A model generated the notes under the pieces. It saw only the letters and a program-made list of their open reading frames with translations, had not been told where the DNA came from and searched no databases. This document shows, piece after piece, positions 9,332 to 16,740 of a stretch of 64,000 nt of DNA (position 1 is its first letter; the number at the start of each line of letters is the position of its first letter). Both the position numbers and the translations under genes were made by a program. The DNA comes from Sphingosinicella sp942492965 (lineage in GTDB: Bacteria; Pseudomonadota; Alphaproteobacteria; Sphingomonadales; Sphingomonadaceae): assembly GCA_942492965.1 (NCBI GenBank), contig OW818656.1:1550001-1614000 (forward strand). The letters run 5' to 3'.

Positions 9332-10534
9332 TCACTTCGCGCTAACCAACCGCCCATATTTCTTCAAAATCGCCCGCAGTTCCGCGTGCGGCAGGCGCTG
9401 CACGGTGTAGCCGTTCGCGCCCGTCATCGTCTCCGCCGCCACCAGCACGTTGGTGATTGCCTCTTCGGTCGCCTGCGTCGCCGCCTCGAAGATCGGGGTC
9501 AGCTTGTCGTTGGGCGTCGTCTCGACGCGGATGACATTGCCGCCCACGCTTTGCACGTTCGCGTTCGCGGTCGAGAAGGCGACGAAGATGTCGCCCGAGC
9601 CGTTGCTGCCCGCGTCGCCCATGCGGCCCATGCCCGCCGCCGCGCGTTTGGCGAGGCGCTTCAGCTGATGCGGCAGCATCGGCGCATCCGTCGCCATCAC
9701 CACGATGATCGAGCCGTCGCCCGGCGCGACGCCGGTATTCGTCGCCGCCGTCTGAACCCCACGCGTTTCGGGCAGATATTTGCCTGCGAGTTCTTCGCCC
9801 ACCGGCGCGCCCGCCACGCGCAGCCACGGCCTCATGCCGAAGTTGCACTGCACGAGCACGCCGACTGTGTAGCTCTTCCCATCCATCTCGATCACGCGCG
9901 AGGCCGTGCCCGTGCCGCCCTTGAAGCCGAAGCACTGCATCCCGACACCGCCGCCGACATTACCCTCGGCCACCGGGCCGCGCGCGGCGGTCTGGATCGC
10001 GCGCATCGCGTGTTCGGGCTTCACGTGAAAGCCGTTGATGTCGTTCAGCATCCCGTCGTAGGTTTCGGCCACCACCGGCGTGAACCACGCCCCCGGCCAT
10101 TTCACGTCCGCAAGCCACCCCACCACCGCGTCGCGCACCACGCCGACGCTGTGCGTGTTGGTGATCATCACCGGCCCATCGAAATAGCCGCGCTCTTCCA
10201 TCCACACCGTGCCGGTCATTTCCCCGGCGGCGTTGCTGGTTTCCCAGCCTGCGTACACCGGCGTGCGCGAATCCTTGCCGCGCGGCAACACGGCGGTGAC
10301 GCCCGTGCGCACCGGCCCCTTGCCGCGCTCGAGCTTGCCCTCGCCCGAAATCAGGCTGACGTAACCGACCTCGACGCCCGCAACGTCCGTGATCGCGTTG
10401 TTCGCCCCCGGTTTCCCCGCGAACGGCACGCCGAGATCACGCGCACGCACGGTGTCCGCACTTGCTGCGGCGCTCGCTGCACCTGCCAGAACCATGCCGG
10501 CCGCGATGATCGCCGCAAATCGCCGATAGTGCAT
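9332..10534 (-). CDS. exported DmpA/BapA-type aminopeptidase (P1 family, peptidase S58)
   Basis: A 400-residue member of the DmpA family: D-aminopeptidases and beta-peptidyl aminopeptidases, the latter described from Sphingosinicella. The family is an N-terminal-nucleophile hydrolase that cleaves itself; the GDAGSNGSGDIFVAFST segment holds the expected cleavage site and nucleophilic Ser. Other family blocks are GVEVGYVSL, ITNTHSVGVVRDA and GVAPGDGSIIVVMATDAPMLP. The start at 10534 gives a normal signal peptide ending near ASAAASA; the 42 codons upstream are not conserved. Periplasmic location is inferred. Whether it prefers D- or beta-peptides cannot be told. Confidence 0.9.
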   Translation of the reverse strand: MHYRRFAAIIAAGMVLAGAASAAASADTVRARDLGVPFAGKPGANNAITDVAGVEVGYVSLISGEGKLERGKGPVRTGVTAVLPRGKDSRTPVYAGWETSNAAGEMTGTVWMEERGYFDGPVMITNTHSVGVVRDAVVGWLADVKWPGAWFTPVVAETYDGMLNDINGFHVKPEHAMRAIQTAARGPVAEGNVGGGVGMQCFGFKGGTGTASRVIEMDGKSYTVGVLVQCNFGMRPWLRVAGAPVGEELAGKYLPETRGVQTAATNTGVAPGDGSIIVVMATDAPMLPHQLKRLAKRAAAGMGRMGDAGSNGSGDIFVAFSTANANVQSVGGNVIRVETTPNDKLTPIFEAATQATEEAITNVLVAAETMTGANGYTVQRLPHAELRAILKKYGRLVSAK

Positions 10535-10613
10535 GTCGCTTCCCCTGCCCTGAATGTGGGCAGAGCATAACGCCTTGATCGCGGAAGAAAACCTTAGCCC
10601 CAGAGTGTGCCGG

Positions 10614-11282
10614 CTAGCTACCGTTGACGCACGACCGCCGCACCTTCTCGTGCTGGGCACGGGCGGCGGCCACGCGGCGGGAGAATTCGCCGCGCATGGC
10701 GTCGGCGCGGCCGGGGGGCTGGCATTGGCGGGCGTAGTTCACGGCTGCGTCCATGAACGTGGGCAGCACGGCGTTCAGCGAATCGAAGTTCGCGAGCATT
10801 TCGGTGCAGGCGGTTTGCTTGTCCGGATAGGCCTTGCGCGTGTCGAAACCGGCGACTGCTGCGGCGCGCTGCTGCGCGGCCACGGCCGCTTCGCGAAGGC
10901 CCTTGCACGCCACCGTCTCGCCGCCGCCCTCGGGGGGCTTCCCGATCACGCTCGCGTCGCTGGTGCCGAATTCGCGCGCCGCGACGCCGCGCAGGTCTTT
11001 CACGATGCCGCACTGTTTGAGCACCGCCGTGCCTCCCGGCGCACCGAGATCGATCTCCACCTCGCCGTCCGTCACCACCGTGGAGCGCGGCGCGCCGTCC
11101 AGCGTCCAGTCCACCACCGCGCACTGCTCAGTCGCGGTACGGATGGTGAGCGTGCTGCCTTCAGTCAGCAGTTCGGCCCGGCAGCCGCGCACGCGGATGC
11201 TCGTGTCGCACGAAGGCCCCTCAGCCATCGCAGGCGTGGCCACGAGCAAAAGCGCTGCGCAAAGCAGCGACGACCGGATCAT
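10614..11282 (-). CDS. exported Cys-rich hypothetical protein
   Basis: Unrecognised 222-residue protein with a clear signal peptide (MIRSSLLCAALLLVATPAMA). The mature part has eight Cys, all near conserved-looking turns (PSCDT, RGCRA, EQCAV, KQCGI, VACKG, TACTE, RQCQP, RSCVN), so up to four disulfides in the periplasm are likely. The first half is beta-rich; the second half is helical and Ala/Arg-rich. The start at ATG 11282 is preceded by a G-rich stretch; an ATG five codons upstream is an alternative. It lies between an HPt gene and the DmpA peptidase, all leftward. Confidence 0.6.
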   Translation of the reverse strand: MIRSSLLCAALLLVATPAMAEGPSCDTSIRVRGCRAELLTEGSTLTIRTATEQCAVVDWTLDGAPRSTVVTDGEVEIDLGAPGGTAVLKQCGIVKDLRGVAAREFGTSDASVIGKPPEGGGETVACKGLREAAVAAQQRAAAVAGFDTRKAYPDKQTACTEMLANFDSLNAVLPTFMDAAVNYARQCQPPGRADAMRGEFSRRVAAARAQHEKVRRSCVNGS

Positions 11283-11337
11283 GCCCTGTTTCCCCATCTT
11301 TGGCAGATTAACACGCACGGGCTGGTGCGTCTCGCGG

Positions 11338-11817
11338 TCAGATGCGCCCGAAGCTCTGGTTGCCCGCGGCGGTGCGCACCTCGCCGCGGCGCTGCACGAG
11401 CGGATTCGTCTCACGTTCCAGCACTTCCATCGTGCGGCGGAACAGCGGCTTCAGCCGCGCGACGAGCACGAGCAGTTCATCGGGTGCCTCCTGATGCTCT
11501 ACGCAGCGGCGCGCGCCCATCTCGATGCGCTCGGTCAGCTCGCCCAGCGTCATCGCGCCGAACTGGCGGGCTTCGGATTTCATCGTGTGCGCAGGCATCA
11601 CCATGCGCGCGGCATTGCCTTCGCGCTGCGCGGCTTCGATCTCGGCGACGGCCTTGCCGCCGTCTTCGCCGAAATAGGTGATGATCTTGATGAATCCCGC
11701 ACCCATCGTCGCCCGCGTCTTCTCGAAAACCTCGATGTCGACGACCGGCAAACCGGGGTCGGTGATGTCCAGCTTTTCCACGCGCGCGATCCTTACCTTA
11801 CTCTGCGCGAGGATCAT
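11338..11817 (-). CDS. stand-alone histidine phosphotransfer (HPt) protein
   Basis: A 159-residue protein with an HPt domain: the phospho-accepting His77 lies in MPAHTMKSEARQFGA, matching HxxKS followed by a small-residue helix, and a partner helix (TLGELTERIEMGARRC) follows. An upstream DIEVFEKTRATMGAGFIKIITYF region forms the first helices of the four-helix bundle. HPt proteins relay phosphate between a hybrid sensor kinase and a response regulator; no kinase or receiver gene is nearby, so its partners are elsewhere. The start at 11817 is the first that keeps a compact domain; the longer frame to 12072 overlaps the alkylsulfatase gene. Confidence 0.72.
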   Translation of the reverse strand: MILAQSKVRIARVEKLDITDPGLPVVDIEVFEKTRATMGAGFIKIITYFGEDGGKAVAEIEAAQREGNAARMVMPAHTMKSEARQFGAMTLGELTERIEMGARRCVEHQEAPDELLVLVARLKPLFRRTMEVLERETNPLVQRRGEVRTAAGNQSFGRI

Positions 11818-11873
11818 CGGCCACGCGGGTAAAGTTTTGGTTTCCGCCAATGCTTGCCGAGGGGTTACGATCG

Positions 11874-13802
11874 CTATGGAAGCGCGAGGCCGAAGCTCGC
11901 CGGCGGTGGCTCGAAAAGGCCGGTAAAGCGCTGCAATTGCGCCGCATCCCCATCGATGCGCAGGATCCCTTTCTGCACGGCCTCCGCCGCTTTCACCTGC
12001 CCGCCGACAAGGCCGAGGAACACGCGGCGCGGGCTGGTGAGCGTCACAGCCGGGGCCGCGCCTTCCATCCAAGCCTGATGCACGAGCACGCGGTTCCGCA
12101 CGCTCACGAGGCGCCGCTCGCCGCTGTCGGCAAGCACGATGCCGATGGAAAGGTCCGCTCCGGCTGCCTTTTCAGGCGACAGGCGCACCGCCATCAGGTC
12201 GAGGAGGTCGGCAAGCGGCGTCGACATCGCGATTTCGGATGTGTTCGCGCTGCCGCCGCTGGTGGGAAGCCCGCGCAGCTCGCGCGCGCCGGACAGGTAG
12301 ATGTTGCGCCACGGCGCGGTTTCCGTCTGCCATGCCGTCTGCTCGAAGCTCGCGGCGAGCATGTCACGCGCGCGGGCGTTCTCGGGCTCCGCCATCACCA
12401 GGTGGGAGAGGAGTTCCGCCGCCCAGCGCTCGTCGCCCGCCCCCCGCGCTTTCGCGGCCTCGGCGATCACCTTTTTGGCGCCGCCCATCGCCGCCACGAT
12501 GCGTTTGCCGCGTTCGATGTCGGGCAGCGGATCGAGGTGCGCGGGGTTGCCGTCGTAGTGGCCCATGTAGCGCTGGTAGACGGCGCGAGCGTTGAATTTC
12601 AGCGATCCGTAATGGGGCCGGTTGAACCACGCCTGCCCAAGCTCCGGCGGAAGCTGGATCGCCTCGGCGATTTCGCTCCCGTTCAGCCCCGCGTTCATCA
12701 TGCGCACGCTCTGGTCGTGCAGGTATTTGTATGCATCGCGGTGCAGCGCCATGTAGCGCCGCAGCGTCTCGCCGCCCCAGCGCGGCCAGAAGTGCGAGGT
12801 GAACACCACGTCGCTCTTCGGCCCGAAGCGCGTGAGCGCGTCGGTCAGATAGTCCGCCCACACCTTCGCATCGCGCACCAGCGCGCCGCGCGGGGTCAGC
12901 ACGTTGTGCATCGCCCCGTTCGCGTTCTCCGCAAGGCAGAGCGCGCGGAAATCGGGCAGGTAGAAGTTCATCTCGGCGGGCGCCTCGGTGCCGGGCGTTA
13001 GCTGGAATTCGAAGGCGAGTCCGTCGATCCGCACGGCCTCGCCGCCAGCGCGGATCACGTCCGTCGGCGCGATCAGGCTATACGTCCCCCCCGCCACCAC
13101 CGGGCCGATCCCGGCAGAGACAATTCCCTCCGGCCCGCGCTCCAGCGCGCTGCCAAACATGAACGCCGCCCGCCGGCTCATCGCGGCCCCCGCGATCACG
13201 TTCTCGGAGGTCGCATGTTCCATGAACCCGTCAGGCGCATAGATCCGCACCTTCCCCGCCTTCACGTCCGCCTCGTCCACGATGCCGCGCACCCCGCCGA
13301 AGTGGTCGATGTGGCTGTGCGTGTAGATCACCGCCGTCACCGGCAGGTCGCCGATGTGTTTGCGCGCCAGCGCCATCGCCGCGCGCGCGGTTTCCACGGT
13401 CGTCAGCGGATCGACGACGATCAGCCCGGTCTTGCCCCGGATCAGCGTCATGTTCGCAAGGTCGAAGCCGCGCACCTGCCAGATGCCGGGCACCACTTCG
13501 AAGAGGCCGGCCTCGCTCACCAACTGCGCATTCCGCCACAGGCCGGGATTCACCGTATCGGGCGCGGGGCCAGCGACCTTCGCGTCGTCGGCGAACGACC
13601 GGATCGCGCGGCCATCAGGCCCGGCCACATCGCCGTCCGGCCGGGCGAGAAGGCCTCGCCGCGCAAAGTCGAAATCCTCAGTATCGCCGAACGGCAAGGC
13701 CGCTGCCGCCGCGCTGTTCGCGGCCTTTGTCGATGCGCTCGGCGCTTCCGCCGCCGCAGGATGCGCTACTGCGAGCGCCGCCAGAATCCAAAGGCGCATC
13801 AT
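11874..13802 (-). CDS. exported alkylsulfatase of the SdsA1/BDS1 type (MBL fold)
   Basis: A 642-residue zinc hydrolase that removes sulfate from primary alkyl sulfates such as SDS. The metal motif THSHIDHFGG (His162, His164, Asp166, His167) is intact, with further ligands expected in LCLAEN and TSHFWPRWG. Order of domains: signal peptide (1-19), MBL catalytic domain to about 400, helical dimerisation domain to about 510, and a C-terminal SCP2-like hydrophobic-substrate domain. Length matches the family. It probably acts in the periplasm on surfactants or other sulfate esters. It is divergent from the VOC gene, with 50 bases between starts. Confidence 0.88.
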   Translation of the reverse strand: MMRLWILAALAVAHPAAAEAPSASTKAANSAAAAALPFGDTEDFDFARRGLLARPDGDVAGPDGRAIRSFADDAKVAGPAPDTVNPGLWRNAQLVSEAGLFEVVPGIWQVRGFDLANMTLIRGKTGLIVVDPLTTVETARAAMALARKHIGDLPVTAVIYTHSHIDHFGGVRGIVDEADVKAGKVRIYAPDGFMEHATSENVIAGAAMSRRAAFMFGSALERGPEGIVSAGIGPVVAGGTYSLIAPTDVIRAGGEAVRIDGLAFEFQLTPGTEAPAEMNFYLPDFRALCLAENANGAMHNVLTPRGALVRDAKVWADYLTDALTRFGPKSDVVFTSHFWPRWGGETLRRYMALHRDAYKYLHDQSVRMMNAGLNGSEIAEAIQLPPELGQAWFNRPHYGSLKFNARAVYQRYMGHYDGNPAHLDPLPDIERGKRIVAAMGGAKKVIAEAAKARGAGDERWAAELLSHLVMAEPENARARDMLAASFEQTAWQTETAPWRNIYLSGARELRGLPTSGGSANTSEIAMSTPLADLLDLMAVRLSPEKAAGADLSIGIVLADSGERRLVSVRNRVLVHQAWMEGAAPAVTLTSPRRVFLGLVGGQVKAAEAVQKGILRIDGDAAQLQRFTGLFEPPPASFGLALP

Positions 13803-13852
13803 CCGTTCCTCCCCGTTTTGCGTTATGCTGCACGAATCGGGAGGCGGCGCAA

Positions 13853-14146
13853 ATGGCGAAGGTGACAGGGATCGGCGGCGTGCTGCGTTACGCCGATGCC
13901 GGCGACGAGGCCTTCTCGATCTTCAGCGCGTTCAAGGCCGACACGGCCTACCTCGACCCCTCCCCACACGGCATCATGATCAACCTGCGCGTCGACGATC
14001 TCGACGGGCTGCAGGCGCACCTCGAAGCAGGCGGCGTCCCTGTCGACCGCAAGGACGAGGACTACGGCAAGTTCGCGTGGGTGATCGACCCCAACGGCAT
14101 CAAGATCGAGCTGTGGGAACAGATCGGCCCGGCACCGCCCGCCTGA
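13853..14146 (+). CDS. VOC (glyoxalase/bleomycin-resistance) family protein, apparently lacking an internal segment
   Basis: A 97-residue protein with VOC-family ends: it begins MAKVTGIGGV and closes with VDDLDGL, a GGVPVDRKDEDYGKFAWVIDPNGIKIELWEQ-type module. Normal relatives are about 115-130 residues and have a first helix with a RDPxALAxWYxxHLG-like segment between IGGV and the next strand. Here IGGV runs straight into LRYADAGDEAF, so roughly 30 residues appear missing in frame. That removes part of the first beta-alpha-beta module and likely a metal or substrate side chain. The start has GGGAGG about eight bases upstream. It may be non-functional or repurposed. Confidence 0.72.
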   Translation: MAKVTGIGGVLRYADAGDEAFSIFSAFKADTAYLDPSPHGIMINLRVDDLDGLQAHLEAGGVPVDRKDEDYGKFAWVIDPNGIKIELWEQIGPAPPA

Positions 14147-14354
14147 TCCGCCATTCGAGCGGCCCCGTTTCCTCGGCCACGACGCCTTGCTCGCCCGCGA
14201 ACGCCGGCACGTCGCGCGCCGCTGCGGGATCGTCGGCGACAAGCTCGAACTCGGCCGCCTCGGGATGCTCGCGGAGCGCCCGCGCGAGCCTGAGCACGGG
14301 AAGAGGACACCGCATCCCGCGCGCATCCACCCGCACGACCGCCGCGTCGGTCAC
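14100..14354 (-). CDS. TusA/SirA-like sulfur-carrier family protein
   Basis: An 84-residue protein with the TusA pattern: a first strand (VVRVDARGM), the CPLPVLRLARAL motif that carries the reactive Cys of the CPxP box and its helix, then a strand FELVADDPAAARDVPAFA typical of the fold. TusA-like proteins pass persulfide sulfur for tRNA thiolation or molybdenum-cofactor enzymes, or act in unknown redox roles; which one applies is not clear. It starts at a GTG two bases after the stop of the upstream membrane protein, so the two are probably co-translated. Its last 47 bases overlap the convergent VOC gene. Confidence 0.75.
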   Translation of the reverse strand: MTDAAVVRVDARGMRCPLPVLRLARALREHPEAAEFELVADDPAAARDVPAFAGEQGVVAEETGPLEWRIRRAVPGRSVPTARS

Positions 14355-14356
14355 GC

Positions 14357-15250
14357 TCAGCGGATCTCGAACAGCTTGATGCTTCGGCTCGCGTAGAGAT
14401 AGGCGAGGACGAGCGAGGAAAACAGCCGACGCTTGCCGCGCCGTCCACGCGCGATGAACACGCCCTCGGGATGCCGGTAGAGGTTGGGATAGACCTCTTC
14501 GGATTCTTCGACGAGCTGGTCCTTCGCGGCACTGTCGAGCCCGCGCCAGCGCGAGTAGATACGGCGCTGCCGACGCCGCTCGCGCACCACCAGCCAGAGC
14601 AGCCCGCCGCCCGCCACAAGGCCGACGCCCATCGCAAGGCCCGCGAGCCACTGACGGCCCTCGTGCGTTTCCACCTCGCGCGGCGTGGCGACCGCCTCGT
14701 CGGGCAGCGCCTCGTCCTCATTCTCGGGGTTTTGCGCCCCGCGCGCTTCGGCCTGTTCGTGCGCCAGATACTCCTCGACGCGAAGCCCCATCACCGGCTT
14801 GATGGGGCCGTCGGCGAGGCGCATCTGATCGATCGTGCCATCACCGCCCGATACGAAGCCCTCGCCGGACGCGCCCACCGTGATCGCATAGAGCGGCCGC
14901 TCGGTGCATTTCACCTTGAGCGTCCGCGCGCGCGCAGACGTGCGGAAGACCTGATATTCGCGAACACGCGGACAGTTTACGTCGAGTTCGATCACGGTCG
15001 CCGAAACGAGCTTTTCCAGTTCCTCGTCCGCGGCTCCGCCTTTCAGCGCATGGAAAAGCCGCGTCGTCGCGGGCTGCAGCGCAAGGAGGCTCGGGTCCGG
15101 CTCGGTTTCCGCGGCGGGCCCGTCGGGCTGCGCGGGCTCCAGCGTCTCCGGGTCGCCATCAAGCACGGCTTCGGGAACGACCGGAGGCTCGCCCGTCGCC
15201 AGAGTCGGCGCGAGCATCAGCGCAATCGTCAAGAGAACCGCGGATGGCAT
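14357..15250 (-). CDS. hypothetical exported single-span membrane protein
   Basis: Unrecognised protein of 297 residues. It has a signal peptide (MPSAVLLTIALMLAPTLATG), an acidic Pro/Glu-rich spacer, a compact domain with two Cys (VNCPRV and KVKCTERP) at about 90-165, an acidic linker, a membrane span at about 207-225 (LAMGVGLVAGGGLLWLVV) and a basic cytoplasmic tail with YSRWRGLD and LYASRSIKLFEI. So a periplasmic domain is anchored by one helix. The start at 15250 gives a normal signal peptide; a start at 15280 adds ten residues. It is coupled to the TusA-like gene two bases downstream. Confidence 0.6.
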   Translation of the reverse strand: MPSAVLLTIALMLAPTLATGEPPVVPEAVLDGDPETLEPAQPDGPAAETEPDPSLLALQPATTRLFHALKGGAADEELEKLVSATVIELDVNCPRVREYQVFRTSARARTLKVKCTERPLYAITVGASGEGFVSGGDGTIDQMRLADGPIKPVMGLRVEEYLAHEQAEARGAQNPENEDEALPDEAVATPREVETHEGRQWLAGLAMGVGLVAGGGLLWLVVRERRRQRRIYSRWRGLDSAAKDQLVEESEEVYPNLYRHPEGVFIARGRRGKRRLFSSLVLAYLYASRSIKLFEIR

Positions 15251-15323
15251 GGCGCTGATAGATACCGATGCCGCAGCCACCTGTCAGCACGGAACAGCAA
15301 CGATACGCGAGAGTAAGCGGCGC

Positions 15324-15674
15324 CTAGGCTGCTTTCGCCCGCAGCGCGGTGCAGAGCGCCCGGTCGAGCACGGACGTTGTGATGTGTCCATGCCGCGCAA
15401 GTCCGACGAGCCGCGCTTCAGTCGCAGGGCCGAGAAGGGGGCGCAGGCCCGTGCGCAACATATCGACGAAGGCGGGCGCCCGTTCGGTAAGGACGCGCAG
15501 TTGATCTTCCGAGAGCTGCCCCTCGGAAATCGCCTTCACGATGGCATTGAACGCGTCAGGGTCGGTGATGTGCGCCTGCAAGGTCGCCTGCAAGATCACG
15601 TCCGCGCGCCTCGTGAGAAGCGTTCCGGCCAGCACCATGGCGTTGATCTGATCGGCAAATGCTTCGGAACTCAT
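15324..15674 (-). CDS. hypothetical helical protein (116 aa)
   Basis: Unrecognised small soluble protein, almost entirely helical by composition, without signal peptide or membrane span. Repeated features are LTRRADVILQATLQAHI, an ISEGQLSEDQLRVLTE segment and GLARHGHIT. The ATG at 15674 is used; an ATG four codons upstream at 15686 is possible. It stands alone, leftward, with 73 bases to the next gene and a long inverted-repeat-rich intergenic region upstream that may regulate it. Confidence 0.55.
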   Translation of the reverse strand: MSSEAFADQINAMVLAGTLLTRRADVILQATLQAHITDPDAFNAIVKAISEGQLSEDQLRVLTERAPAFVDMLRTGLRPLLGPATEARLVGLARHGHITTSVLDRALCTALRAKAA

Positions 15675-15993
15675 ACATGCCCCCAATGGATACTTCGGTC
15701 AGTTAGGGCTAGGGCCGCACGCGGATAAGCCCCCCCTCCGATCTCCCGGGTGACAAACGCGACGGGCCGTTCGCATGGGGTGGCTCTCGTAACGCATTGC
15801 TGTCTCAAGCGCGATCTTTCTTGAAGATCGCAAAGCATATGGCCGCCTCCCGAGAGCGCGAACGGCTCTGGCACGGCGTTTCGCGCGCCTTTACAAACGT
15901 CGCTTCGGGTGGTCGCCGGCGTATCGGCGACATAAACGACATGACAGTCAGAAGCTGTTATAACGGAAACAGCAGCTGACAAGATCGTCGACC
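15675..15993. other. 319-bp divergent intergenic region rich in inverted repeats
   Basis: No credible gene is present. Nested pairing is visible: 15764-15774 pairs with 15858-15868 (11 bp, one G-U), 15784-15789 pairs with 15851-15856 (6 bp), and inside lies a hairpin at 15811-15831 (8-bp stem GCGATCTT, 5-base loop). A second hairpin occupies 15912-15931 (7-bp stem GTCGCCG, 6-base loop). The region separates a leftward hypothetical gene from the rightward TetR gene. Confidence 0.55.
15954..15973 (+). promoter_or_regulatory. candidate operator upstream of the TetR gene
   Basis: GCTGTT at 15954-15959 and AACAGC at 15968-15973 form a perfect 6-bp inverted repeat with an 8-base spacer, ending 20 bases before the TetR-type gene. 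Autoregulation through such a site is usual in this family. No transcription start is mapped. Confidence 0.35.
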
Positions 15994-16692
15994 ATGTGGT
16001 CCCAAGCCGTTCGAACAGGACAATTCATCTCAGTGAACGACCGCACCAACGAGTCCCAACCGATCACACTTACCCCTGAACCTCGTCGTTATACGCAGGC
16101 GCGGGGCCGTGCGCGGCGGGAGGCGTTGCTCCAGGCGGCGCGCGAGTTGCTTCAGGAGCGCGAGATCGACGATATCACCCTGCCGATGGTGTCGGAGGCA
16201 GCGGGCATTCCGTCGAGCTCAACCTATCATTTCTTTCCAGACCTGCGGGAGCTCCTCAAGGAACTGGCGCGGACGATCTCCAATGAGATGGCAAGCAGAG
16301 AGCTGGTCAGCGACGCCGACGCCTCATGGCAGGCGATCATCGGCAACTTCCTCTCCGCCTCCGCCGACTATTTCAACGCCGACGCATCGGCCCGGCAACT
16401 TATCCTGGGCCCACGCACGACACCCGACATCCGGCAAGCCGGGTGCCATGATGATTTCCGATTCGGCGCGCAGCTCCACGCGGCGCTAAGCGATTGTTTC
16501 TACCTGCCCCCACTCGCCGAGCCGGTCGCCATCTTCTACCGCGCGATCGTCATCGCCGACGCTTTTTTCGCCTTGTCGGTGCTGGAGGACGGCATGATCA
16601 CGCGCCACATGCTGGATGAAGCGATTCGCGGCGCGACCGGCTATCTCGGCAATTACCTGCCCCCTGTCCTGCAGTCCAAGCGCAGCCACTGA
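15994..16692 (+). CDS. TetR/AcrR family transcriptional regulator
   Basis: A 232-residue regulator. After a 30-residue polar N-terminus the TetR helix-turn-helix is visible: RREALLQAARELLQE, then DDITLPMVSEAAGIPSSSTYHFFPDLRELL at about 61-90. The remaining helices form the ligand/dimer domain; the ligand is unknown. A GTG 13 codons inside is an alternative start. It converges with the Tat-exported oxidoreductase gene (49 bases between stops) and may regulate it or the divergent small gene. The N-terminal extension is longer than in most family members. Confidence 0.85.
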   Translation: MWSQAVRTGQFISVNDRTNESQPITLTPEPRRYTQARGRARREALLQAARELLQEREIDDITLPMVSEAAGIPSSSTYHFFPDLRELLKELARTISNEMASRELVSDADASWQAIIGNFLSASADYFNADASARQLILGPRTTPDIRQAGCHDDFRFGAQLHAALSDCFYLPPLAEPVAIFYRAIVIADAFFALSVLEDGMITRHMLDEAIRGATGYLGNYLPPVLQSKRSH

Positions 16693-16740
16693 TCCTTGAT
16701 CTTCGAAAAGGGGTTCAGCAATCCCTATCGCCGAACGGAT

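Noticed and set aside
15671..15982. Leftward 103-codon and rightward 60-codon frames in the folded intergenic region
   Set aside because: They arise from the inverted repeats, have no motif and compete with each other.
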